In this document: positions 8,388 through 17,636 of the stretch, one piece after another
How positions within the stretch are numbered: the first letter of the stretch is position 1
How the letters are laid out: each line of letters starts with the position of its first letter
Source: Alcaligenaceae bacterium SAGV5
GTDB taxonomy: Bacteria; Pseudomonadota; Gammaproteobacteria; Burkholderiales; Burkholderiaceae_B
Direction: 5' to 3'
DNA: 64,000 nucleotides
NCBI GenBank assembly: GCA_009360345.1
Contig: SPDP01000004.1
Span: forward strand, 310,001-374,000
The notes under the pieces: model-generated
The model's input: the letters and a program-made list of their open reading frames with translations, nothing else
Told to the model about the DNA's origin: nothing
Databases searched by the model: none
Position numbers and translations under genes: made by a program

Positions 8388-10100
8388 TCAGCCGCCGGAC
8401 CCCGCCGGGACCAGCGTCAGCCGATGGACGTCGGGACCGGGCAGGAAGGGGGTGGCCTGGCCATCGGTCCATGCCGGATGTCCGGCCAGGAAGAAGGGCG
8501 ACAGGGGATGGCCCGAGGCGCCGCCCGGCATTTCCATCAGCCCGTGTTCTTCATGTCCCGGCGACACCACGAAGCGCTCGGACGCGCCGAACGAGGTCCC
8601 CTGGATGCGGGGCATGTGGATGTCCCCCGGCATGGGGCGCGCGGGCGCCGACAGCCAGGGCCTGACGGGAGCGGGGAGTACTTGGGCCAGGGGATGGGCC
8701 ATGGCGAGGCGGTTGCGGTCGCCCCAGTGGATGTCGTCCAGGGGGCGGCCGTTGGCGGCCACGGAGACGATGGCCGCGTCGATGCGTTCGAGCATGAAGG
8801 CGCGCCAGTCCGTTGCATAGGCAGGCTTCCAGGCCCGGGCGCGTACCAGGCTTTCCATGGTGGCCAGCACGCGCGACGAGGCGCGGCGCATCGACAGTGC
8901 GCCGTCGATGGCGGCCAGCCTCTCGTCCAGCGCGCCGAACCACGCGTCGTACAACGCGTCGTGATAGGCGCGCAGCAGCGCGTAGCCGGCGCTGCCGGTG
9001 CCGGCGCGTCCGTCCCAGGATTGCAGGATGCGCCGGAAGGCAGCCCGCCGTGGATGGCCGGCGATGGCCGCCTCGTCCAGTGCGTCCAGGGCCTGCGCGC
9101 GCAGGAAGGCGACCCAGGATGCCCGGTCGTCCAATTGGATGGCGAGCAGGTCCCGTTCGCTGAAGCGTTCGCTGGCGAACAGCGCATCGCGTATCTGCGT
9201 CCCGCGGGCACCGACGTCGGCGCCACCGTCCCCGATCCTGCGCTGCGCGCCTTCGTCCGCAAGCTGCGTGCTGTTGGCCGTCCAGAGCCGTCCATAGGCC
9301 GGCGCGACGATCGCGGGATAGTCCGCGGGCGCCAGACGGGCGAGTGCCGTCGCGGGATGGTCCGCCCCGACCGGAAAGCTCAGGGGATCGAGCGTGGCGG
9401 TGGGCAATGGACCGGCCAGCGTCCAGCCTATGTCGCCGCGGCGATCCGCCACCACCAGATTCTGCGTGGGAATCCCAGCCGTCTGGGCGACGTGCATCGC
9501 CTGCCGGACGTCGCGCGCCTCTTCCATGTCGGCCAGCCTCACGTTGGCGGCGTCCGGCAGGTAGGCGATCCAGCGTATCGCGTAGACCTTGCCGTTGGTC
9601 TGCCGCAGCGGACCCCACGGGGTCTCGCGCACGGGCAGCATGACGGGCTCGGCCCCTTTCACGTCGATGCGCTCCATCGTTTCCGGCGGGGTTTCCCATG
9701 TGCCCGCCGGGCCCCGGTAGCGCGACGGATCGGCCGCATCGGGCTCCAGCCGCACCAGGTCGATGAAATGGCCGTAGCTGTTGGTGAAGCCCCAGGCGAC
9801 GTCGCCGTTGCTGCCCGCCACCACGATGGGGGCGCCGGGCAGGCTGACGCCGCTGATGCGCCGTGGGCCCGAGGCCGAGGGAAACTCCAGCGTCAGCCGG
9901 TACCAGACGTTGGGCAGGCGCAGGCCCAGGTGCATGTCGTTGGCCACCAGCGCGCGGCCGTCGGCGCCATGGCGCGCGTCCACCGCCCAGCCGTTGCTGC
10001 CCAGCGCCGACGAGGTGGCGCCGGCATCCACCATCAGCTCGGCGGGGATGGCGCCGCGCGTGCTCGGGGGGCGGGGAGTGTCGATCCAGTCAGGGTGGGC
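8388..10100 (-). pseudogene. Penicillin-acylase-family gene lacking its 5' part (alpha-chain region missing)
   Basis: Ntn-hydrolase of the penicillin amidase family, normally a periplasmic precursor of about 750-800 residues that self-cleaves into alpha and beta chains. Here the whole beta chain is present: it begins at the nucleophile Ser in GSNGWAV (codon 9996-9998), continues ALVANDMHLGLRLP, has the oxyanion-type Asn in RLWTANSTQL, and ends at 8388, about 535 residues. The roughly 200-residue alpha chain and signal peptide are absent. Rightward of about 10100 the DNA instead encodes, on the plus strand, the C-terminus of MalQ. An open frame continues to an ATG at 10286, but those residues are antisense to malQ and are not acylase-like. 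The right boundary is approximate (10050-10130). Confidence 0.8.
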
Positions 10101-10129
10101 TTCGACCGGCCTGGCGGGCGTGGGCGATT

Positions 10130-10371
10130 CGGCGCCGCCGGAGACGCCGCTGACGGCGGTGCTCGATTTCGTGGCCGAGACGCCGGCGCCGCTGCTGGTC
10201 GTGCCGCTGGAGGACATGCTGGGCCTGGAAGACCAGCCCAACCTGCCGGGCACGATCGATACCCATCCGAACTGGCGCCGCCGCATGCCGCGGCCGGTGG
10301 AGTCGTTGTTCGAGGAGCCCGGCGCGGCCGGCCGCGCCGACTTGCTGGCCCGCGCGAGAGGGCGGGCATGA
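10130..10371 (+). pseudogene. malQ: 3' remnant of malQ (4-alpha-glucanotransferase)
   Basis: About 80 codons read FVAETPAPLLVVPLEDMLGL, then EDQPNLPGTIDTHPNWRRRM, then a short Ala/Arg-rich tail and TGA at 10369-10371. PNLPGT-D-HPNWRRR is the characteristic C-terminus of amylomaltase MalQ, normally about 500-700 residues. Everything upstream, including the catalytic barrel, is missing and is replaced by the acylase remnant on the opposite strand. This is the other half of the same deletion scar. The left edge of homology is approximate. Confidence 0.82.
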
Positions 10372-10502
10372 GCGTATCCGCCGTCCCGGCCGCCGGTCCT
10401 GGCGTTCGCTCGCGCGCCTGGTTCCGCGTTGGCCCGGGACTACCCGCCAGGCTGGGAGAACCTCTACACTTGCGCTGCTCCATGTGGGCAAAATCACAAT
10501 AA
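10368..10502 (+). other. 44-codon open frame overlapping the malQ stop (possible 5' stub of the next gene)
   Basis: ATGA at 10368-10371 couples a new ATG to the malQ stop, a common arrangement in operons. The frame reads MSVSAVPAAGPGVRSRAWF and on to a TAA at 10500-10502. I do not recognise the product. It may be the start of a gene that once followed malQ (often a trehalose or glycogen gene) or may not be coding; it ends just before the permease ribosome-binding site. Confidence 0.25.
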
Positions 10503-10519
10503 AGCGAGGGAGTGTATCT

Positions 10520-11818
10520 ATGGCGGGTTCTTACTTTCCGGCCTGGCGCGAACAGCCGGGCAGTCTGGAGGCGGGGCGCGTCATCGCGCCAGACGAGCGT
10601 CTGCCGTGGCCGCAGATGCTGGCCATGGGTGTGCAGCACGTGGTCGCCATGTTCGGCTCCACGGTGCTGGCGCCGCTCCTGATGGGCTTCGATCCCAACC
10701 TGGCGATCTTCATGTCCGGCATCGGGACGCTGCTGTTCTTCCTGGTGGTCGGGGGCAGGGTGCCCAGCTACCTGGGGTCGAGCTTCGCGTTCATCGGGCT
10801 CGTGATCGCGGTGACCGGATACGGGGGGGCCGGGTTGAACGGCAACATCGCCGTGGCGCTGGGGGGCATCATCGCCTGCGGCATCGTCTATGCGCTGATC
10901 GGACTGGTGGTGATGGCGTCCGGCTCGGGCTGGATCGAGCGCTTCATGCCGCCCGTGGTCACGGGGGCGGTGGTGGCGGTCATCGGCCTGAACCTGGCGC
11001 CGATCGCGGTCAAGGGCGTCTCCGCCCAGACCTTCGATGCCTGGATGGCGCTGGCGACGGTGCTGTGCGTGGGCGTCGTCGCGGTCTTCACGCGCGGCAT
11101 GCTGCAGCGCCTGCTGATCCTGGTCGGCCTGCTGCTTGCCTATGTGCTCTACGCGGTGCTGACCAACGGCATGGGACTGGGCAAGCCCATCGATTTCACG
11201 CCGGTCGCGCAGGCCGCGTGGTTCGGGCTGCCCAACTTCACCGCGCCGGTGTTCAAGCTGGACGCCATCATCCTGATCGCGCCGGTGGCGGTGATCCTGG
11301 TGGCCGAGAACCTGGGGCACTTGAAGGCGGTGAGCGCCATGACGGGCTACAACATGGACCGCTACGTGGGCCGCGCCTTCGTCGGCGACGGCGTGGCGAC
11401 CATGCTGTCGGGCAGCGTGGGCGGCACCGGCCTGACCACCTACGCCGAGAACATCGGTGTCATGGCGGTCACCCGCATCTATTCGACGCTGGTGTTCGTG
11501 ATCGCCGCGCTGATCGCCGTCCTGCTGGGATTCTCGCCCAAGTTCGGCGCGATCATCCAGACCATCCCGGGGCCGGTGCTGGGCGGCGTGTCCATCGTGG
11601 TGTTCGGCCTGATCGCCATCGCCGGCGCGCGGATCTGGGTCGAGAACCGGGTCGATTTCTCCGACAACCGCAACCTCATCGTGGCCGCGGTCACGCTGGT
11701 GCTGGGCACGGGAGATTTCACCCTGCATTTCGGCGGCTTCGCGCTGGGCGGCATCGGTACCGCCACCTTCGGCGCCATCCTGCTCAACGCCCTGCTGGCG
11801 GGGACCCGCAAGCGCTGA
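10520..11818 (+). CDS. NCS2-family uracil/xanthine permease
   Basis: A 432-residue inner-membrane nucleobase:proton symporter with about 14 hydrophobic segments in the UraA fold. Family landmarks are GVQHVVAMFGSTVLAPLL near the N-terminus, VAENLGHLKAVS (Glu262 and His266) and TTYAENIGVMAVT (Glu308), matching the substrate- and proton-site residues of UraA, and IPGPVLGGVSIVVFGLIA. The ATG at 10520 follows GAGGGAG by about 8 bases; the in-frame ATG 36 bases earlier gives a poorer N-terminus. With the nucleoside importer at 4.85-8.4 kb it suggests purine/pyrimidine salvage. Whether the substrate is uracil or a purine cannot be decided here. Confidence 0.92.
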   Translation: MAGSYFPAWREQPGSLEAGRVIAPDERLPWPQMLAMGVQHVVAMFGSTVLAPLLMGFDPNLAIFMSGIGTLLFFLVVGGRVPSYLGSSFAFIGLVIAVTGYGGAGLNGNIAVALGGIIACGIVYALIGLVVMASGSGWIERFMPPVVTGAVVAVIGLNLAPIAVKGVSAQTFDAWMALATVLCVGVVAVFTRGMLQRLLILVGLLLAYVLYAVLTNGMGLGKPIDFTPVAQAAWFGLPNFTAPVFKLDAIILIAPVAVILVAENLGHLKAVSAMTGYNMDRYVGRAFVGDGVATMLSGSVGGTGLTTYAENIGVMAVTRIYSTLVFVIAALIAVLLGFSPKFGAIIQTIPGPVLGGVSIVVFGLIAIAGARIWVENRVDFSDNRNLIVAAVTLVLGTGDFTLHFGGFALGGIGTATFGAILLNALLAGTRKR

Positions 11819-11826
11819 ATGCAAAC

Positions 11827-11857
11827 ACGGCCGGCGCGCGCAAGGCGTGCCGGCCGT
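11827..11857. terminator. Hairpin between convergent genes
   Basis: ACGGCCGGC (11827-11835) pairs perfectly with GCCGGCCGT (11849-11857), just after the permease stop and before the convergent gene's stop. There is no clear T-run on either side, so termination efficiency is uncertain. Confidence 0.5.
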
Positions 11858-11883
11858 TGCGGACCGCTATCCGGCCAGCGCCG

Positions 11884-12297
11884 TCACGAGGCCGGGAGCC
11901 GGGCCTCCCAGCGGCCTCCCTGCTGGTAGAACTCGTAGCGGTGGGTGCCCTCGCGGCGATTGCCCTTGACGTCGGCGCTGGTCGTGACGTCGCAGGTCAC
12001 GCTTTGCGCGCTCGACGCGCTGCAATTGTCCAGGGCCTTGACCTCCAGCGAGCGCGTCATGCTGGTCGCCGAGGGGCCGTCGAAGCCCTGCTGGTTGTTC
12101 ATGGACTGGATTTCCCTTTGCATGGCGTTCTGCAAGGCCTGGGTGGCCTGGTCCCGCGTCGGGGCCTGCTGGGCGTAGGCCGCGGCGCAGCAGCCGGCCA
12201 ATCCGATGGCCAGGACGAAATGTTTCACCCCGGGGCCGCCCTGGGAAGGAATGCGGCCCCCGTGGGGGGGCGGCGCCGCATGATCGGTATGCTTCAT
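11884..12297 (-). CDS. Small exported protein of unknown function
   Basis: A 137-residue product. The ATG at 12297 has a strong GAGGAG 7 bases upstream, but its first 23 residues are Pro/Gly-rich, followed by a typical signal sequence VKHFVLAIGLAGCCAAAYAQ. A GTG at 12228 would start exactly at that signal sequence. The mature part has a Gln/Asn-rich helix (ATQALQNAMQREIQSMNNQQ) and a C-terminal stretch with two Cys (LDNCSASS, VTCDVTT), probably a periplasmic disulphide. The DNA encoding the 23-residue extension is a GC-rich palindromic segment resembling the intergenic repeats. No family is recognised. Confidence 0.65.
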   Translation of the reverse strand: MKHTDHAAPPPHGGRIPSQGGPGVKHFVLAIGLAGCCAAAYAQQAPTRDQATQALQNAMQREIQSMNNQQGFDGPSATSMTRSLEVKALDNCSASSAQSVTCDVTTSADVKGNRREGTHRYEFYQQGGRWEARLPAS

Positions 12298-12408
12298 CGC
12301 GTGCTCCTCGTAGATCGAAAACTCCACATCTTTCAATCTAGTCGGCTTCGCGGCCACGCTGTGTAAGGTTTTACGTGGAATCTTGTCCGTTGGTAATCGG
12401 CGCTGCCT

Positions 12409-14022
12409 CTACCATGACGCCACGGAGCCGTCGCTGCGCGGGTCGGCGCCGCCTTCCAGCGTGCCGTCGGCATGCCGCAGGATCGCGCCGGCATGGCCCA
12501 TGGTCTCGTCGTAGGGGCGCAGGATCTCGACCTCGTGCCCGCGGGCCCGCAGGGCCTCGGCCGTGGCGGCATCGAAGCGCGACTCCAGCTTCAGGGTGTC
12601 CGACGACTGGCCCCAGGTCCGGCCGAGCAGCCAGCGGGGCGCATCCACCGCGGCCTGGGGATTCATGCCGAAGTGCACGATGCGGGTGAAGACGGCGCTT
12701 TGGGACTGGGGCTGGCCGTCGCCGCCCATGTTGCCGTAGACCAGCGTGCGGCCGTCGGCCAGGTGGGCCATGGCGGGATTCAGCGTGTGGAAGGGCTTGC
12801 GGCCGGGCATCAGCGGATTGCGCGCGCGCGGGTCGAGCGAGAAGCTGCATCCCCGGTTCTGCCAGTTGACGCCCGATCCGGGCAGCACGACGCCGCTGCC
12901 GAACTCGTGGTAGATGCTCTGGATGAAGCTGACCGCGACACCCTGGGCATCGACCGCGCCCATCCATATCGTGTCGGCCGGCCCCTTGCCCTTGCCCCAC
13001 GGAGCGGCCTGCTCCGTGGAGATCCGCGCGGCCATGGCGTCGAGCTCCCGGGGAGCCAGCAGCGACTGGGGATCGACGTCCATGTACGCCGGATCGGTGA
13101 TGTGGGCATCGCGCACGCCGAAGGCCAGCTTGGTGGTCTCGACGCAAAGATGGACGTAGTCCGCGCCGGCGGGGTCCAGTTCCCGGGGCAGGCGGCGGTC
13201 CAACTGGCCCAGGATCAGCAGCGACACCAGGCCCTGGGTGGGCGGCGGTACGTTATAGACCTTGCCCAGGCTGTGTTCCAGCACCAGGGCCGTCTTCCAG
13301 ACGGGCTGGTGCGCGGCCAGGTCGGCCGCGGCAAGCGGGCTGCCGACGGCGGCCAGGTCGCGGGCCATGGTCTCGGCCACCGCGCCCCGGTAGAAATCGT
13401 CCAGGCCGCTGCGCGCCAGGTGTTCCAGGGTATCGGCCAGCCGGGGCTGGCGGAACAGCGAGCCCGTCGCCGGGACCTGCCCGCCGGGAAGAAAGGTATC
13501 GGCGAACCCGGGAATGGACGACAACTCCTCGCGCTTGGCCTGGGTGCAGGCGGCCTGACTGGCCGTGACCGGCATGCCCTGGCGGGCATAGCCGGCGGCA
13601 TCGGCCAGCAGGCGCGCCAGCGGCAGGCGGCCGCCGAGTTCGCGGCGCGACCATTCGTAGGCGGCGTTCCAGCCCGACACCGTGCCGGCCACGGTATTGG
13701 CCGCCAGGCCGCCGCGGAAGGGGATCGTGTCCAGGCCGCGGTCGCGGTACGAGGCGATGTCCGCGGCGGCTGCCGCCGCGCCGCAGGCTTCCAGTGCCAG
13801 CGGGGGCTGGCCGGGGCGGCTGATCAGCCAGAATCCGTCCCCGCCCATGCTGTTCATGTGCGGGTAGACCACCGCGATGGTGGCGGCCGCCGCGATCATC
13901 GCCTCGACGGCATTGCCGCCTTCGCGCATGACGGCCAACGCGCTTTGCGAGGCCAGCGCGTGCGGAGCGACGGCCATGGCGTGGCTGCCGCGTACGGGAT
14001 TGGGGCTGAACGAGAGCGGCAT
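12409..14022 (-). CDS. ggt: Gamma-glutamyltransferase
   Basis: N-terminal-nucleophile hydrolase that cleaves or transfers the gamma-glutamyl group of glutathione; the 537-residue precursor normally self-cleaves into large and small subunits. Family features are MREGGNAVEAMIAAAATIAVVYP near the N-terminus, MGGDGFW, and the small-subunit start at Thr351 in ADTIWMGAVDAQGVAVSF, followed by FGSGVVLPGSGVNWQNRG and the substrate loop GNMGGDGQPQSQ. I place the start at the ATG at 14022 from family fit; the Shine-Dalgarno is weak and no clear signal peptide is seen, so the enzyme may be cytoplasmic. It is divergent from gshA with a 277-base gap, joining glutathione breakdown and synthesis at one locus. 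Confidence 0.9.
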   Translation of the reverse strand: MPLSFSPNPVRGSHAMAVAPHALASQSALAVMREGGNAVEAMIAAAATIAVVYPHMNSMGGDGFWLISRPGQPPLALEACGAAAAAADIASYRDRGLDTIPFRGGLAANTVAGTVSGWNAAYEWSRRELGGRLPLARLLADAAGYARQGMPVTASQAACTQAKREELSSIPGFADTFLPGGQVPATGSLFRQPRLADTLEHLARSGLDDFYRGAVAETMARDLAAVGSPLAAADLAAHQPVWKTALVLEHSLGKVYNVPPPTQGLVSLLILGQLDRRLPRELDPAGADYVHLCVETTKLAFGVRDAHITDPAYMDVDPQSLLAPRELDAMAARISTEQAAPWGKGKGPADTIWMGAVDAQGVAVSFIQSIYHEFGSGVVLPGSGVNWQNRGCSFSLDPRARNPLMPGRKPFHTLNPAMAHLADGRTLVYGNMGGDGQPQSQSAVFTRIVHFGMNPQAAVDAPRWLLGRTWGQSSDTLKLESRFDAATAEALRARGHEVEILRPYDETMGHAGAILRHADGTLEGGADPRSDGSVASW

Positions 14023-14299
14023 CGACGCATTCCCATAGGCTGTGGAAAGCGTGATTGTGGCCCAGACCGCGGGCGTGCGGGGCATTTTCGCGGGGAGAAC
14101 GGGGCAGGGGAGCGGCCGGAGTATGCTTGGCTCGGGCGAGTCCCGAAAAGAACGCAAGCCCGTAAGGGAATTCCAGGAGCATCCGGCCCCACACCTATAA
14201 TGTGCCGCCCTGCCGCGTAGGCGCGTGGGCGGCAATTGGGATATAAACACGCCCATGCCGGCCGCGGCCATGCGAGACCGTACGAATTCAAGGACTTCC

Positions 14300-15883
14300 G
14301 TGAGTGATCTGCTAGACCGCCGCCTGGCGTTGCTGGACCAGCCCGCGCATCGCGCCGTGCTGGCCCGCAGGCTTCATGGCATCGAACGAGAAAGCCTGCG
14401 GGTCGATCCCCAGGGACACCTGGCGATGACCCCGCATCCGGTTGCCCTGGGCGCGGCGCTGACGCATCCCAGCATCACCACGGACTATTCGGAAGCCCTG
14501 ATCGAGCTGATCACGGGTACCCATGCCGGCCACGAATCGCTGCTGGGCGAGCTGCGCGACATCCATCGTTTCGTCTACGGCGAACTGGATGGCGAACTGC
14601 TGTGGAACCAGTCCATGCCGTGCGGGTTGCCGCCCGAGAAGGACATTCCCATCGCGTGGTTCGGAACGTCCAACATCGGCATGCTCAAGCACGTGTACCG
14701 GCGCGGCCTGGCCTATCGCTACGGCAAGGCCATGCAGTGCATCGCCGGCATCCACTTCAATTTCTCGTTCTCCGAGGAACTCTGGCCGCTGCTGGCCGAT
14801 GCCGGCGAACCCGCCGGCATCTCGGACAAGGACCGCCAGTCGGCCCGCTACGTCGGGCTGATACGCAACTTCAACCGCTACAGCTGGCTGCTGATGTACT
14901 TGTTCGGCGCCTCGCCCGCGCTGTCGGTCGATTTCCTGCAGGGCCGGCCGCACCGGCTCGAACAACTGGACGAGCACACGCTCTACCTGCCCCACGCCAC
15001 CAGCCTGCGCATGAGCGACCTGGGCTACCAGAACAAGGCCCAGGCCGGCCTGAAACCCTGCTACAACGATCTGTCGACCTACGTCGCGCGCCTGTACGAA
15101 GCGGTCAGCACGCCCTGGCCCGAGTACGAGAAGATCGGCACGGTCCGCGACGGCGAATGGGTGCAGCTCAACACCAACATCCTGCAGATCGAGAACGAAT
15201 ACTATTCGAGCATCCGGCCCAAGCGCGTCGCCCGCAGCGGCGAGCGGCCCCTGCGGGCGCTGGCCGAGCGCGGCGTGCAGTACGTCGAGGTGCGCTGCAT
15301 GGATATCGATCCGTTCCTGCCCGTGGGCATGGACGAGACCACCAGCCGGTTCCTGGACGCCTTCCTGCTGTATTGCACGCTGCAGGAAAGTCCGCTGTTC
15401 GGCGATGGCGGCCATTGCCGGCTCAGCGCCAACAACTTCCTGACCGTGGTCAAGCAGGGCCGCCAGCCCGGCCTGATCCTGAACCGCGACGGCAAGGAGA
15501 TCGGCCTGCGCGCATGGGCCGACGAACTGCTCGATCGCATCGCCGCCTGTGCCGACCTGCTCGATCGGGTCCATGGCGAGACCGGCTATGCCGCTTCGGT
15601 GGCCGCGCAGCGCGCCAAGGTCGAGGCGCCCGAGCTGACGCCGTCGGCCCGCGTGCTCGACGCCTTGCGCGCCAGCGGGATGACGTTCCAGGCCTTCATG
15701 CTGGAAACCAGCCGGCAGCACGCGGCGCACTTCCGCGCCCAGCCCTGCACGGGCGAGCAGCTCGATCGCTTCCGCGGGCTGGCCGACCGCTCCCTGGCCG
15801 AACAGCGCGAGCTGGAACGCGCGCAGACGGGCGACTTCGGCGAATTCGTGGCGGCCTACCAGGCCGGTTTGCTGGGCAAGTAA
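14300..15883 (+). CDS. gshA: Glutamate-cysteine ligase
   Basis: ATP-dependent first step of glutathione synthesis in the cytoplasm: L-glutamate plus L-cysteine to gamma-glutamylcysteine. The 527-residue product is close to the proteobacterial class-1 length (E. coli 518). Landmarks are [29 protein letters not shown], and the internal [20 protein letters not shown] and [17 protein letters not shown] stretches. I choose GTG at 14300, preceded by AAGGA with 5 bases spacing, giving the start [14 protein letters not shown]; an earlier in-frame ATG would add a tail unlike the family. Confidence 0.93.
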   Translation: MSDLLDRRLALLDQPAHRAVLARRLHGIERESLRVDPQGHLAMTPHPVALGAALTHPSITTDYSEALIELITGTHAGHESLLGELRDIHRFVYGELDGELLWNQSMPCGLPPEKDIPIAWFGTSNIGMLKHVYRRGLAYRYGKAMQCIAGIHFNFSFSEELWPLLADAGEPAGISDKDRQSARYVGLIRNFNRYSWLLMYLFGASPALSVDFLQGRPHRLEQLDEHTLYLPHATSLRMSDLGYQNKAQAGLKPCYNDLSTYVARLYEAVSTPWPEYEKIGTVRDGEWVQLNTNILQIENEYYSSIRPKRVARSGERPLRALAERGVQYVEVRCMDIDPFLPVGMDETTSRFLDAFLLYCTLQESPLFGDGGHCRLSANNFLTVVKQGRQPGLILNRDGKEIGLRAWADELLDRIAACADLLDRVHGETGYAASVAAQRAKVEAPELTPSARVLDALRASGMTFQAFMLETSRQHAAHFRAQPCTGEQLDRFRGLADRSLAEQRELERAQTGDFGEFVAAYQAGLLGK

Positions 15884-15958
15884 CCGGGATAGGGGCCGGG
15901 CCCGCTCTGGTTTGGTGGTAGGCTTGACGACGGTTTTTCCTCGCCGGGCCGCGTTTCC

Positions 15959-17623
15959 ATGCAAATCGTCTTTACCGTATTGATGCTGCTGCTGGCAGTG
16001 GCGATGTCGGGGGTGGTGTCCAGGCTTTCTCCGATACGCCTGCCGTTGCCCTTGTTCCAGATCGCCATCGGCGCGCTGCTGGCGGCGCCGGCCTTCGGCC
16101 TGAAGGTGAGGTTCGACCCCGAGCTGTTCCTGCTGCTCTTCATTCCGCCGCTGCTGTTCGTCGATGGCTGGCGTATTCCCAAGCGCCAGCTGTACCAGTT
16201 GCGCGGCCCCATCCTCGCCCTGGCGCTGGGCCTGGTGATTTTCACCGTGGTCGGCGTGGGCTATTTCATCCACTGGCTGATACCCGCGATCTCGCTGCCC
16301 GTCGCCTTCGCGCTGGGCGCGGTGCTGTCGCCCACCGATGCGGTGGCGGTATCGGCCATCGTCGGCAAGAACCGGCTGCCCACCCGGCTGCAGCACGTGC
16401 TGGAAGGCGAGAGCCTGATGAACGATGCGTCGGGCCTGGTGGCCTTCAAGTTCGCCATCGCGGCGGTCCTGACCGGATCGTTCTCGCTGTGGCAGGCCAG
16501 CCTGAGCTTCCTCGTCATCGCGCTGGGCGGCCTGGCCGTGGGCGGTGCCCTGGCGTGGCTGCTGAGCCTGGGGCGCCGGATGGTGGCGCGCTGGACCGAC
16601 GACGAGCCGGCCATCCAGGTCGTGCTGTTGATGCTGACGCCGTTCGCGGCCTATCTGGTGGCCGAGCATTTCGGCGTGTCGGGCATCCTGTCGGCCGTGG
16701 CGGCGGGCATCGCCATGACCTATACCGAATCCGGGCAGGGGTCGTCGGCCATGCGGCTGCAAAGCAACAGCGTCTGGTCCATGCTGGAATTCGTGTTCAA
16801 CGGCATGACCTTCATCCTGCTGGGATTGCAACTGCCCAGCGTGATCGGGCTCGCGCACGCCGACGCGAGGGAGGCGGGCAACGTGCCGGTCTGGCACCTG
16901 TTCGCCTATGTGGTGGCGATCACGGTGGCGTTGATCGCGCTGCGCTTCATGTGGGTCTGGATCACCTATCACCTCAAGAGCTTCCGCATGCTGTTGCAGG
17001 GCTCGCCGGTGCGCCGGGTCAATACCTGGGTGATCCTGACCACCTCGCTGTCCGGGGTGCGCGGCTCCATCACGATGGCGGGCGTGCTGACGGTGCCGCT
17101 GGAAATCTCCACCGGTATCCCGTTCCCCGGGCGGGATCTGTTGATCTTCCTGGCGACCGGCGTGATCCTTTGCTCGCTGCTGCTGGGCAGTTCATTGCTG
17201 CCGCTGGTGCTGCCCAGGGTTCCCACTCCGGCCGAGACCATGAAGGAAAAGGAAGAGCGCGAGGCGCGGCTCCGCCTGGCGCTGGCCGCGCAGGCCGGCC
17301 TGGAGCAGGCGCAGGTCCGCATGGACAAGGAACTGGCCGATGACGACGCGAAGGCCATGCTGGCCGACATCGCCGCCACGCTGGCCCAGATCTACCGCAA
17401 CCGCATCGATGCCGAGAGCGACACGGCCGAGATCGCCCAGCGGGCCAACCAGCACCGCAATTTCGAACGCGACCTGCGCATGGCCGCGATCTACGCCCAG
17501 CGTACCGAACTGTACCGGCTGCGCGATGCGCGCCTGATCGACGACGACGTGTTCGCCGTCCTGCTGCGCGACGTGGACCTGGCGGAGAACTGGTTGTCGG
17601 GGCCGCTGGTCAGCAAGCACTGA
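15959..17623 (+). CDS. CPA1-family Na+/H+ antiporter
   Basis: A 554-residue inner-membrane cation:proton antiporter of the NhaP/YjcE type. About 12-13 hydrophobic spans occupy residues 1-425, with the family motifs FIPPLLFVDGWR, GAVLSPTDAVAVSAI and the ion-site EGESLMNDASGLV. GVRGSITMAGVL lies in a late span. Residues about 425-554 form a hydrophilic, charged cytoplasmic tail likely to be coiled-coil (MKEKEEREARLRLALAAQAG). The gene stands alone downstream of gshA, 75 bases away. Ion specificity is not predictable. Confidence 0.92.
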   Translation: MQIVFTVLMLLLAVAMSGVVSRLSPIRLPLPLFQIAIGALLAAPAFGLKVRFDPELFLLLFIPPLLFVDGWRIPKRQLYQLRGPILALALGLVIFTVVGVGYFIHWLIPAISLPVAFALGAVLSPTDAVAVSAIVGKNRLPTRLQHVLEGESLMNDASGLVAFKFAIAAVLTGSFSLWQASLSFLVIALGGLAVGGALAWLLSLGRRMVARWTDDEPAIQVVLLMLTPFAAYLVAEHFGVSGILSAVAAGIAMTYTESGQGSSAMRLQSNSVWSMLEFVFNGMTFILLGLQLPSVIGLAHADAREAGNVPVWHLFAYVVAITVALIALRFMWVWITYHLKSFRMLLQGSPVRRVNTWVILTTSLSGVRGSITMAGVLTVPLEISTGIPFPGRDLLIFLATGVILCSLLLGSSLLPLVLPRVPTPAETMKEKEEREARLRLALAAQAGLEQAQVRMDKELADDDAKAMLADIAATLAQIYRNRIDAESDTAEIAQRANQHRNFERDLRMAAIYAQRTELYRLRDARLIDDDVFAVLLRDVDLAENWLSGPLVSKH

Positions 17624-17636
17624 GCGGCGGCGGGGC

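Noticed and set aside
8262-10502. 746-codon plus-strand frame across the acylase remnant
   Set aside because: Antisense to a clear penicillin-acylase beta chain; only its last 44 codons (10368-10502) could have meaning.
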